From assembly GCA_049518775.1 (NCBI GenBank), contig JBEKRL010000002.1, positions 33,492 through 97,491 of the forward strand: a DNA stretch of 64,000 bases, in the 5' to 3' direction. This document shows positions 26,310 through 33,692 of this stretch, in pieces. This stretch comes from Bog-877 sp049518775 (GTDB taxonomy: Bacteria > Chloroflexota > Dormibacteria > Aeolococcales > Bog-877). How positions within the stretch are numbered: the first letter of the stretch is position 1; each line of letters begins with the position of its first letter. The position numbers were made by a program, and so were the translations under genes. Below the pieces are notes generated by a model. That model made no database searches. It had not been told where the DNA came from and was given only the letters and a program-made list of their open reading frames with translations.

Positions 26310-27407
26310 TCAGACGTTGAACAGGAAGTGCATCACATCGCCGTCCTGGACCAAGTAGTCGCGCCCCTCGAGCCGGAGTTGGCCGCGGCCCCGCACTGCC
26401 GCGTAGCCGCCCGCCTCGACCAGTTCCTGCCAGCCACAGACCTCGGCCCGGATGAACCCCTTGGCGAAGTCGGTGTGGATCACCCCCGCAGCGTCCCTGG
26501 CGTTGGCGCCCTCCGGCACGGTCCAGGCACGAACCTCTTTCTCGCCCGCGGTGAAGAAGGTCTGCAGGGAGAGGCAGCGGTATCCGGCCCGGCTGAGCCG
26601 CCCCAGGCCTGTCTCGTTCAGTCCCATCTGGGCCAGGAACTCCCTCGCCTCGTCCGGCTCCAGTTCGGCCAGCTCGGCCTCCAGCTTGGCCGAGACCTCC
26701 ACGAAGTCCGCCCCCTCGGCGGCGGCCCGCTCGGCTATCTGGGCCGCCAGGGGGATGGCTCCCGCCTCACCCTCGTCGACGTTGGCAACGTAGATCACCG
26801 GCTTGGCGGTGAGCAGTTGGGAGTCGCGAACCCCGGCCATCTCCTCCTCGCCTAGGGTGACCCGGCGCGCTGGCTCGCCCCGGTCGAGCGCCTCCCGGAC
26901 CCGGCTCAGCCCCCGCACCTCGGCCTGGACCCCACGGGCTGCGCCCCCGGCCCGGGCGACCTTGCCGACCCGCTCCAGGCGGCGGTCGACGGTGGCGATG
27001 TCGGCCAAGGTGAGCTCCAGCTCCAGGATCTCGAGATCGCGAACGGGGTCGACGGCCCCCTCGACGTGGCCGACCTCAGAGGCGGTGAAGGCACGCAGGA
27101 CGAATGCGATGGCGTCGTGGCTGCGGATATGGCCCAGGAACTGGTTGCCCAGACCCTCCCCACTGTGGGCACCTCGGACCAGCCCGGCGATATCGGTGAA
27201 GGTCACGGTGGCGGGGATCACCCTGGGTGGGTGGAACAGGTCGGCCAGCTGGGGGATCCGGTCGTCGGGCACGGCCACCACCCCGGTGTTGGGCTCGATG
27301 GTGGTGAAGGGGAACGCCGCCACCGCGGCGTGGGCCCTGGTGAGGGCGTTGAAGAGGGTGGACTTGCCCGCGTTGGGCAGTCCCACGATCCCCACCGAGA
27401 GGCTCAA
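26310..27407 (-). CDS. ychF: YchF/Obg-family redox-regulated ATPase
   Basis: Universal P-loop NTPase linked to ribosomes and stress. 365 residues, matching the usual 363. Motifs: VGIVGLPNAGKST near the N-terminus, FPFTTIEPN, FTDIAGLVRGAHSGEGLGN, the NVDE base-recognition motif in place of NKxD (typical for ATP-preferring YchF), and the C-terminal TGS domain with VIHTDFAKGFIRAEV and DYLVQDGDVMHF. The start is TTG 27407, 10 nt after the HAD gene stop; in-frame upstream residues overlap that gene and are unlike the family. Confidence 0.95.
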   Translation of the reverse strand: MSLSVGIVGLPNAGKSTLFNALTRAHAAVAAFPFTTIEPNTGVVAVPDDRIPQLADLFHPPRVIPATVTFTDIAGLVRGAHSGEGLGNQFLGHIRSHDAIAFVLRAFTASEVGHVEGAVDPVRDLEILELELTLADIATVDRRLERVGKVARAGGAARGVQAEVRGLSRVREALDRGEPARRVTLGEEEMAGVRDSQLLTAKPVIYVANVDEGEAGAIPLAAQIAERAAAEGADFVEVSAKLEAELAELEPDEAREFLAQMGLNETGLGRLSRAGYRCLSLQTFFTAGEKEVRAWTVPEGANARDAAGVIHTDFAKGFIRAEVCGWQELVEAGGYAAVRGRGQLRLEGRDYLVQDGDVMHFLFNV

Positions 27408-27417
27408 GCCAGCTGGC

Positions 27418-28275
27418 TCACTGAGACGGCGCGGGTCCCGCCAGGACCCGGCGCACCAGCTCGGCAAGCCCACCACCACCCGGGCCCGGAACCACCCAGT
27501 CGGCCATCGCCAGGACCTCGGGCACGGCCGTCTCCACGGCCACCTTGGTACCCGCCGCCGCCAGGAGCGGCCCGTCGTTGGGGGCGTCGCCCAGCGCCAC
27601 CACTTCGCTGGGGTGAAAGCCGAGGTGGCGGCAGAGCCAGCGCAGGGCGTGGCCCTTGTTCACGTCACGGGCAGTGATCTCGCAGAAGCCAACCAAGGAG
27701 CGGGTCACCTCGCAGCGGTCGCCGACTAGCTCCCGCAGCTCCCCCAGGGCGGCGGTGAACCGATCTGGGTCCGCCGCCACCACGGTGAGCTTGGTGCTCC
27801 CTTGGGACAGCCTGACCTCGAGCGGCGGGTCGGTGGCGACCTCAGCCTCGACCTGGGCGGTCCGGAGGTAGAAGAGAACGTCCTGGTTGATCTCGTCCAC
27901 GTAGAGGTGGTCGTTCTGGAAGACGTTGACGGAGTAGCCTCGTCGGCGGCAGAGCTCGAGGATCTCCAGGGACAGCTCGCCGGGTACCGCTCGCTGGTAG
28001 AGCACGGCGGCCCGGTCGGGGTCGGCCCCGGGGTCGTCTTCGGGAGGGAGCTCTTTGATCAGGGCGCCCTGATAGCAGATCAAGGGGACGTTCGCCCCCA
28101 GGCCCAGGGCGTGGGGCAGGCCGGACCGGTACATCCTGCCGGTGGCCACCCCCACCCGGATCCCGGCCGCCCTGGCCGTCCCGGCAGCGGCCACGTCGCG
28201 GGGGTCCAGGACGAGGCGGTCGTCGAGAAGGGTGCCATCGAGGTCGCTGAGGATCAGCCTGGTGGTCAAGGTCAC
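27418..28275 (-). CDS. Cof-type HAD-superfamily phosphatase
   Basis: 285 residues. HAD motifs in order: LSDLDGTLLDD (nucleophile Asp), VGVATGRMYRSG, a Lys near STKLTVV, and ALGDAPNDGPLLAAAG with the C-terminal acidic pair (GDxxND variant). A type II cap domain fills residues about 85-195. These enzymes dephosphorylate sugar phosphates, flavin or PLP; the substrate is unknown. GTG 28275 is preceded by GAGGTG about 8 nt upstream. Followed by ychF after 10 nt. Confidence 0.88.
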   Translation of the reverse strand: MTLTTRLILSDLDGTLLDDRLVLDPRDVAAAGTARAAGIRVGVATGRMYRSGLPHALGLGANVPLICYQGALIKELPPEDDPGADPDRAAVLYQRAVPGELSLEILELCRRRGYSVNVFQNDHLYVDEINQDVLFYLRTAQVEAEVATDPPLEVRLSQGSTKLTVVAADPDRFTAALGELRELVGDRCEVTRSLVGFCEITARDVNKGHALRWLCRHLGFHPSEVVALGDAPNDGPLLAAAGTKVAVETAVPEVLAMADWVVPGPGGGGLAELVRRVLAGPAPSQ

Positions 28276-28497
28276 CCGGGCACCTCGGGATCGGCAGAGC
28301 TGATCAGAGCACAGCCGCCCAGCACCTCCCGCGCGAGGGCAGCCGGCGGCGCACCGACCGCTGCCCTCGCCCCCCAGTTCGAGCCGCAGAGATGGGCTGC
28401 CGGCACCGACGGAGTCACGACCATCTCGGCACCACGCAGGCATTGTCGCCGATGGCCGCCGCCGGCACCCGCCCGGGTTGGTTTCACCCCGATGGGG

Positions 28498-28503
28498 TAT
28501 ATT
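28498..28503 (+). promoter_or_regulatory. -10 box of the DEAD-box helicase gene
   Basis: TATATT ending 7 nt before a TTG codon at 28511, the spacing expected for a leaderless message. A TTGGTT at 28478-28483 is too close to act as a standard -35. Confidence 0.45.
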
Positions 28504-28510
28504 GAATTCG

Positions 28511-29752
28511 TTGCCAATTCGCTCTAGACGTCCCTTCCGGCCACCGCATCGCACCGCCTATTGGGGCCCCGATGAGGTCCCCCAGCCGGATCCCGCCCCC
28601 ACTGTCAGCTTCTCCGGGCTTGGGCTCTCGGTTTCGATGCTGAGAACCCTGGATGAGGTTGGTTACAACGACCCCACCGCGATCCAGGAGCTGGTGCTGC
28701 CGGTCGCCATGGCGGGTCGCGATCTGATCGGTCAGGCCCGAACTGGCTCCGGCAAGACCGCTGCCTTCGCGGTGCCGATCCTGGAGCGGATAGACCCTGC
28801 CTCCCAGAGCGTTCAGGCGCTGGTGCTATGCCCCACCCGGGAGCTGGCGGCCCAGGTCACGCTGGAGTTCGAGAGGCTGGCCAGGGGCCGGTCGGTCGGC
28901 GTGCTCGCGGTGGTCGGAGGCGACCCCATCCGGAGGCAGCTGGACGGGCTCCGCGGCCATCCGGCGGTGGTGGTGGGGACGCCCGGGCGGGTGCTCGACC
29001 ACCTCCAGCGGAGGACCCTCTCCCTGATGGACGTCCGATTCGCGGTCCTCGACGAGGCCGACCGAATGCTGGACATGGGCTTCGCGCCAGACGTCGAGCG
29101 GATCCTGCTCCAGACCTCCAAGTCGCGTCAGACCATGCTCTTCTCGGCCACGGTGCCGGAGTGGGTCCACCGCCTCGCGGCCCGCCACATGCGGGAGCCC
29201 GAGACGGTCTCGGTGAGCGGGAGGACCGAGTTGGTGCCCACGGTCCGCCAGTGGTGCATCGAATGCTCCTGGTCCGAGAAGGAGGAGGCGCTGGGGATGC
29301 TGCTGGACAGCCCCCTGGTGACCTTGGGGCTGATCTTCACCAACACCAAACGCAGCGCCGACCAGCTCCACACCTCGCTCTTGGCGCAGGGTTACGACGT
29401 CACCGTCATCCATGGCGATCTCTCCCAGCACGACCGGGACGAGGCCATGGAGCGGTTCCGCCGTTCCCGCGTCCGCTTCCTGATCGCCACCGACGTGGCC
29501 GCCCGAGGGATCGACGTCGACGACATCAGCCACGTCATCAACTACGACATCCCCTCGACCCCCGAGGACTACGTGCACCGGGTGGGCCGAACCGCCCGGG
29601 CCGGCCGCGACGGGGTCGCCCTCACCCTGATCACCCCGATCGAGATCCTCAAGATCCGCGACATCGAGCGCCACACCAAGCGCCCCATCGAGCACCACAC
29701 GATCGCGGACCTCAAGCAGCTGGCGGGCACGGCCGGCGCCCTGGTCGGCTGA
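28511..29752 (+). CDS. DEAD-box ATP-dependent RNA helicase
   Basis: About 413 residues. All helicase motifs are visible: an F...GL Q-motif region with PTAIQELVLP, ARTGSGKTAAF (I), PTRELAAQ (Ia), TPGRVLDHL (Ib), VLDEADRML (II), LFSATVP (III), IFTNTKRSADQL (IV), IATDVAARGID (V) and HRVGRTARAG (VI). The C-terminus is short, without the long basic tail of many RhlE/CshA proteins. The start is placed at TTG 28511, directly after a -10 box, with no Shine-Dalgarno. It probably remodels structured RNA in ribosome assembly or decay. Confidence 0.93.
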   Translation: MPIRSRRPFRPPHRTAYWGPDEVPQPDPAPTVSFSGLGLSVSMLRTLDEVGYNDPTAIQELVLPVAMAGRDLIGQARTGSGKTAAFAVPILERIDPASQSVQALVLCPTRELAAQVTLEFERLARGRSVGVLAVVGGDPIRRQLDGLRGHPAVVVGTPGRVLDHLQRRTLSLMDVRFAVLDEADRMLDMGFAPDVERILLQTSKSRQTMLFSATVPEWVHRLAARHMREPETVSVSGRTELVPTVRQWCIECSWSEKEEALGMLLDSPLVTLGLIFTNTKRSADQLHTSLLAQGYDVTVIHGDLSQHDRDEAMERFRRSRVRFLIATDVAARGIDVDDISHVINYDIPSTPEDYVHRVGRTARAGRDGVALTLITPIEILKIRDIERHTKRPIEHHTIADLKQLAGTAGALVG

Positions 29753-29810
29753 GCCATCCCCCCGCGCACGCGGTTAGGTCGGTGCGGAGTTCGCCTACAG
29801 AATCTAGTGC

Positions 29811-29823
29811 ATAGCGCTATAAT
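29811..29823 (+). promoter_or_regulatory. PadR-gene promoter with overlapping palindrome
   Basis: A perfect 10-bp palindrome ATAGCGCTAT (29811-29820) overlaps the TATAAT -10 (29818-29823). The start codon follows 12 nt later. Binding there would block RNA polymerase, so autorepression by the PadR protein is likely. Inferred. Confidence 0.5.
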
Positions 29824-29835
29824 GCGTCGAGCAAT

Positions 29836-30561
29836 ATGGCGAGTCTCACCTGGAAGCGACCGACGCGGGACCTGGCGGCGCTGGCCGTGCTGGGCCTCTT
29901 GGCCGAGCAGCCCCGGCACCCTTACGAGATCCAGCGCGAGGTTCACCAGCGGCGCAAGGAGTTCGCGGCCGGTACCCCCCGCGCCGTCTACCACGCCGTT
30001 GACCGGCTGGCGGCGGCGGGGCTGATCGAGCCTGCGGAGACGGTCCGGGAGGGCCGGCGCCCGGAGCGGACCGTGTACCGGATCTCCGAAGCCGGCCGGG
30101 ACGAGTTCTCGCACTGGCTGGTCGACCTCCTGGCCGTCCCTGAGCGCCAGGCGCCGCCCTTCAGCGCCGCCCTCAGCATGCTCGGTTACCTGCCCCAGCG
30201 GGAGGCGATCAGAGCTTTGGGACAGCGGCTGGCCCAGCTCCAGGGCATGATCGCCAGCCTGGACGCGGTGATCGCCACCCTGCGAGAGCGGCTTTCGCTG
30301 CCCCGGCTCTTCCTGATCGAGCGCGAGTACGAGCGCGCCGTCTGGCAGGTGGAATTGGACTGGGTTGGCTCGCTCATCAGCGATCTCGAGAGCGGGGCTC
30401 TGGCGGTGGACCAGGAGTGGCTCCAGTCCCACCTCGGCCAGCCCCGGCTGGATGTGGCGGATGGGCTGGCGACCAATCCCCCGGCATCGGCCAGCGCCGC
30501 CCCGGGAAGGCTGGAACCGGGCGGCCTCGACTCGACCGTTCAGGTGGGAGGCAGTAGATGA
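29836..30561 (+). CDS. PadR-family transcriptional regulator of an ABC exporter
   Basis: 241 residues. The N-terminal PadR winged helix has LAALAVLGLLAEQPRHPYEIQREV, RAVYHAVDRLAAAGLIEP and TVYRISEAGRDEF. The second half is a helical dimerisation region (PadR C-terminal/Vir-like) with ALGQRLAQLQGMIASLDAVI and LIEREYERAVWQVELDWV, then a Ser/Pro/Gly-rich tail. The stop overlaps the ABC ATPase start by 4 nt. PadR-ABC pairs usually respond to toxic compounds exported by the transporter. Confidence 0.9.
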   Translation: MASLTWKRPTRDLAALAVLGLLAEQPRHPYEIQREVHQRRKEFAAGTPRAVYHAVDRLAAAGLIEPAETVREGRRPERTVYRISEAGRDEFSHWLVDLLAVPERQAPPFSAALSMLGYLPQREAIRALGQRLAQLQGMIASLDAVIATLRERLSLPRLFLIEREYERAVWQVELDWVGSLISDLESGALAVDQEWLQSHLGQPRLDVADGLATNPPASASAAPGRLEPGGLDSTVQVGGSR

Positions 30562-31538
30562 GCGAGCAGGCTCAGGGCCGGGAGACGGTGATCAGCGTTC
30601 ACCAGCTCCGCAAGGTCTTCAAGTCCGGCAAGGGCACCGTCGAGGCGGTGGCGGGCATCGACCTGGAGGTCTTCGCCGGCGAGGTCTTCGGCTTCCTCGG
30701 CCCCAACGGGGCAGGCAAGACCACCACTCTCAGGATGCTGGCGACCCTGATGCCCCCCACCTCTGGGGTGGCCATCGTGGCGGGCCGGGACCTCCGGCGG
30801 GAGCCGGACCAGGTCCGCTTGCGGATCGGCTACGTCGGTCAGCTGGGCGGGGCCGACATCGAGATCACGGGACGCTCCGAGCTGGTCTTCGAGGGTCGCC
30901 TCTACGGGATGAGCACCTCGGAGGCGCGCCACCGGGCCGCCGATCTCCTGAGGACCCTGGAGCTGGAGGACTGCGCCGACCGCCGGATCACCACCTACTC
31001 CGGTGGACAGCGGCGCCGGCTCGACATCGGGGTGGGGCTGGTGCACCGCCCCCAGCTGCTCTTCCTCGACGAGCCCACCGCCGGACTGGACCCGCAGGCG
31101 CGGGCCCACGTCTGGGCCGAGGTCCGCAACCTTCGAGATTCCGGCACCACCGTCTTCCTCACCACCCACTACCTCGAGGAGGCAGACGCCCTCTGTGACC
31201 GGCTGGCCATCATCGACCACGGCAAGATCGTGGCTGAGGGCACCCCGGACTCACTCAAGCGGGAGGTCGCCGGCGACCTCGTCACCGTGGGCATGGAGGG
31301 CGACGCGGCCGCCGCCCTTGTCCTCCTCAAGTCGCAGTCCTTCGTGCGAGACGCCTCGGACGAGGGCCAGTTGCTGCGCCTCTACGTCGACCGGGGCGAG
31401 ACCGCTGTCCCGGACATCCTGCGCCTTCTCGATGGAGCCGGTCTGGCGCTGACCACCATCTCGGTCAGCCGGCCCAGCCTGGACGACGTCTTCCTTCTCC
31501 AGACCGGACACTCCCTGCGCGAGTCGCAGCAGGCCTAG
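30558..31538 (+). CDS. ABC-transporter ATPase (DrrA-like)
   Basis: 326 residues. Walker A GPNGAGKTT, Q-loop VGQLGG, signature TYSGGQRRRLDIG, Walker B LLFLDEPTAGLDP, and H-loop TTHYLEEADALCD. The C-terminal extension after residue 230 is the DrrA-type domain. It powers the membrane permease encoded 21 nt downstream, most like daunorubicin/lipid-type ABC-2 exporters. Co-translated with the PadR gene (ATGA overlap). Confidence 0.93.
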   Translation: MSEQAQGRETVISVHQLRKVFKSGKGTVEAVAGIDLEVFAGEVFGFLGPNGAGKTTTLRMLATLMPPTSGVAIVAGRDLRREPDQVRLRIGYVGQLGGADIEITGRSELVFEGRLYGMSTSEARHRAADLLRTLELEDCADRRITTYSGGQRRRLDIGVGLVHRPQLLFLDEPTAGLDPQARAHVWAEVRNLRDSGTTVFLTTHYLEEADALCDRLAIIDHGKIVAEGTPDSLKREVAGDLVTVGMEGDAAAALVLLKSQSFVRDASDEGQLLRLYVDRGETAVPDILRLLDGAGLALTTISVSRPSLDDVFLLQTGHSLRESQQA

Positions 31539-31559
31539 CCACCACCAGGAGACCGACAA

Positions 31560-32321
31560 ATGAAGCTGGCTCGCGACACCTGGCTGGTCTTCCAGCGCTA
31601 CTTCGGCATCTTCATCCACGACCCCATCTGGGTCGGGGTTGGGGTGATCCAACCGGCGCTCTACCTGCTCCTCTTCGCCCCTCTGCTCAAGTCCATCGCC
31701 GCCGTCCCCGGCTTCCCTCGAGGGGGCGCCTACAACGTCTTCGTTCCCGGGCTGCTGATCCAGCTCGGGCTGTTCGGGGCGGCCGGGGTGGGCTTCAGCC
31801 TCATCTCCGAGCTCCGGCTGGGGGTGGTGGAACGGCTCCGGGTCACCCCGGTCAGCCGGCTGGCGATGCTCCTGGGAAGGGCCATGCGGGACATCCTGAC
31901 CCTGCTGATCCAGTCCCTGATCCTGGTGGTGCTGGCCCTCCCCTTCGGGCTCAGCTTCCGACCCTGGGGGATCCTGATCGCGCTCGGACTGGTGGCTCTG
32001 ATCGGTCTGACGGTGACATCGGTGTCCTACGCCCTGGCCCTGACGCTGCGGGACGAGAACTCCTTCGCTCCCATAATCTTCACCGCCAGCCTGCCCCTGC
32101 TGCTGCTCTCCGGGGTACTGCTGCCGATGAGCCTGGCGCCCAGCTGGCTCCGCACCATCTCCACCCTGAACCCACTCTCCCACGCCGTGGCGGCGAACCG
32201 GGCGGTCTTCCTCGGCCACCTCGGCAACCCCAACGTGCTCCAGGGAGTGGCCATCATGGCGGTGCTGGCCGTGGTGGCGATCTGGATCGCGGCCCGCTCC
32301 TTCAGTCGCGCCATCGCCTGA
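31560..32321 (+). CDS. ABC-2-type exporter permease (DrrB-like)
   Basis: 253 residues with six hydrophobic segments. Typical ABC-2 features are an amphipathic start (VFQRYFGIFIHDPIW), the LRVTPVSRLAMLLGRAMRD coupling region, and the conserved end-part PLSHAVAANRAVFLGHL. It works with the preceding ATPase to move a drug, lipid or polymer outward. An AGGAGACCGACAA leader gives its own ribosome site. Confidence 0.9.
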   Translation: MKLARDTWLVFQRYFGIFIHDPIWVGVGVIQPALYLLLFAPLLKSIAAVPGFPRGGAYNVFVPGLLIQLGLFGAAGVGFSLISELRLGVVERLRVTPVSRLAMLLGRAMRDILTLLIQSLILVVLALPFGLSFRPWGILIALGLVALIGLTVTSVSYALALTLRDENSFAPIIFTASLPLLLLSGVLLPMSLAPSWLRTISTLNPLSHAVAANRAVFLGHLGNPNVLQGVAIMAVLAVVAIWIAARSFSRAIA

Positions 32322-32753
32322 GGCCGACTTCGATCCGCCGGTCCCTCCAGTGCTGCGGCCGGATGAAGGCCGGCGGCACCGATCGAGCGCTGGAGGGTCA
32401 GACCCAGGCGATGGCGCCCCAGACCGGCCGGCGGCGGACTCCCGCCGCGGGTGGCGCTCGACTTCAGGCGGCTCGCAGGCATCCGGCGGGCTGAGGGGGT
32501 CCGAGGGCCGGTGCCGAAGGCTCAGGATGTCATCTCGGCGTTGGGCGGCCGCCGCCGGACCCTGCCGAGCCCAGCCCTGGCCGGCGTCTGACCGGGCTCG
32601 GACGGGACCTCTGCAGGGCCGGGCCCGGGGTCCGCTGCCCCTCTCGGCAGCGGGCGCCCCCGGGATCACCGCCAGTCCCGCCGGTCGGCGATCAGAGGGC
32701 GGACCAGGCACCGGACGCCGCTGCCGGTCCCGCTCGGAAGCGCAGGCGTCGGG
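32322..32753. other. Gene-poor 430-bp region with a hairpin
   Basis: Lies between the ABC permease and the 3' end of the convergent cobalamin-binding-like gene. A perfect 8-bp stem (CCGCTGCC 32632-32639, GGCAGCGG 32646-32653, 6-nt loop) is present without a U-tract and could be a bidirectional terminator. No convincing protein gene; open frames here are compositional. RNase P, tmRNA and SRP RNA signatures were looked for by eye and not found. Confidence 0.4.
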
Positions 32754-33683
32754 CTAGCTCGCGGCTGCCCCGCCTGTGGCCACCTGCTCGAACCCCTGCG
32801 GCACCGGCCCCTTCCAGGCTTCGGGGTGGAAGATGCGGGCCAGGATCTCGATCCCGTCCACGACCCGGGGGCCGGGCCGGTGGAAGTACCAGGCGCCGTC
32901 AACTGCGTACACCTGGCCGGCCCGCACCGCCGGGAGTTCGCTCCAGCGCTTCAGGGAGGGCAGCTCTGGGACCCTCTCCAGCGCCTGCTCCAGGCGGCAG
33001 CCGACAGGCAGGTAGATGATCACTTCCGGCTGGGCTGCGGCCAACTCGTCCGCCTCGATCGCCCTGGAGCGGGCCCCAGACTCGCCCAGGACGTCTATCC
33101 CCCCGGCGGAATCCACCTGCTCTGGGACCCACAGACCAGCCACCATCAGTGGGTCCAGCCACTCCAGGCAGACCACCCGGGGCCGCGTCCGTCCGGCCAC
33201 CGCTCCCCGAATTGCATCGAGGCGGGCCCAGAGACCGCGGACCAGCTCGGCGGCCCGCTCCCTGGTCCCGGTCAACTGGCCCAGTTCGCTGATCGAGCGC
33301 AGGACATCGGCGAGGGTGGCGGGCTCCAGGGAGACAACCGTGGGCCGCCCCGGCAGGATCCTCCCGGACTCCAGGACCTGCGGGTAGGCCCCGACGCAGT
33401 CCTCGCAGAGTTCCTGGGTGAGGATCAGATCGGGGCGGGCGCGCAGAAGCGCCTCGTGGTCCAGGGGGTACAGGCTGCTGCCCTGGTGCAGCGCCTCCCG
33501 CAGGTGCCGGTCAACCTGAGGAGGAGCGACATCCGTCAGGTCCGGTCGGCCGTGGGTGAGGATCGGCTTGTACACGGCCTGGGGCGGGAAGTCGCACTCG
33601 CGGGTCACCCCGACCAGGCTCTGGCCCAGCCCCAGGGCGAAGCAGATCTCCGTGGAACTCGGCAGCAGCGAGGCGATCCGCAA
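32754..33683 (-). CDS. Cobalamin-binding BtuF-like protein lacking a signal peptide
   Basis: 309 residues. TroA/BtuF fold pattern: RIASLLPSSTEICFALGLG, GVTRECDFPP, the LRARPDLILTQELCEDC segment, and VCLEWLDPLMVAGLWVPE. The mature domain begins at residue 1 with no signal peptide or lipobox, so it would stay in the cytoplasm, as in the widespread cytoplasmic 'cobalamin-binding protein' group of unclear role. No btuCD genes are adjacent. The TTG start lies 9 nt after the stop of the YhaN-like gene. Confidence 0.8.
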   Translation of the reverse strand: MRIASLLPSSTEICFALGLGQSLVGVTRECDFPPQAVYKPILTHGRPDLTDVAPPQVDRHLREALHQGSSLYPLDHEALLRARPDLILTQELCEDCVGAYPQVLESGRILPGRPTVVSLEPATLADVLRSISELGQLTGTRERAAELVRGLWARLDAIRGAVAGRTRPRVVCLEWLDPLMVAGLWVPEQVDSAGGIDVLGESGARSRAIEADELAAAQPEVIIYLPVGCRLEQALERVPELPSLKRWSELPAVRAGQVYAVDGAWYFHRPGPRVVDGIEILARIFHPEAWKGPVPQGFEQVATGGAAAS

Positions 33684-33692
33684 GGCGGACGG

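Noticed and set aside
28272..28517. 81-codon minus-strand frame between the helicase and HAD genes, ending in a GTGA overlap with the HAD start
   Set aside because: The sequence is low in protein-like pattern (Gly/Ala/Pro/Arg-rich) and it would cover the helicase promoter; no ribosome site.
32350..32757. 135-codon plus-strand frame after the ABC permease
   Set aside because: Composition is that of an untranslated GC-rich frame (Arg/Gly/Pro), with no ribosome site or family pattern.
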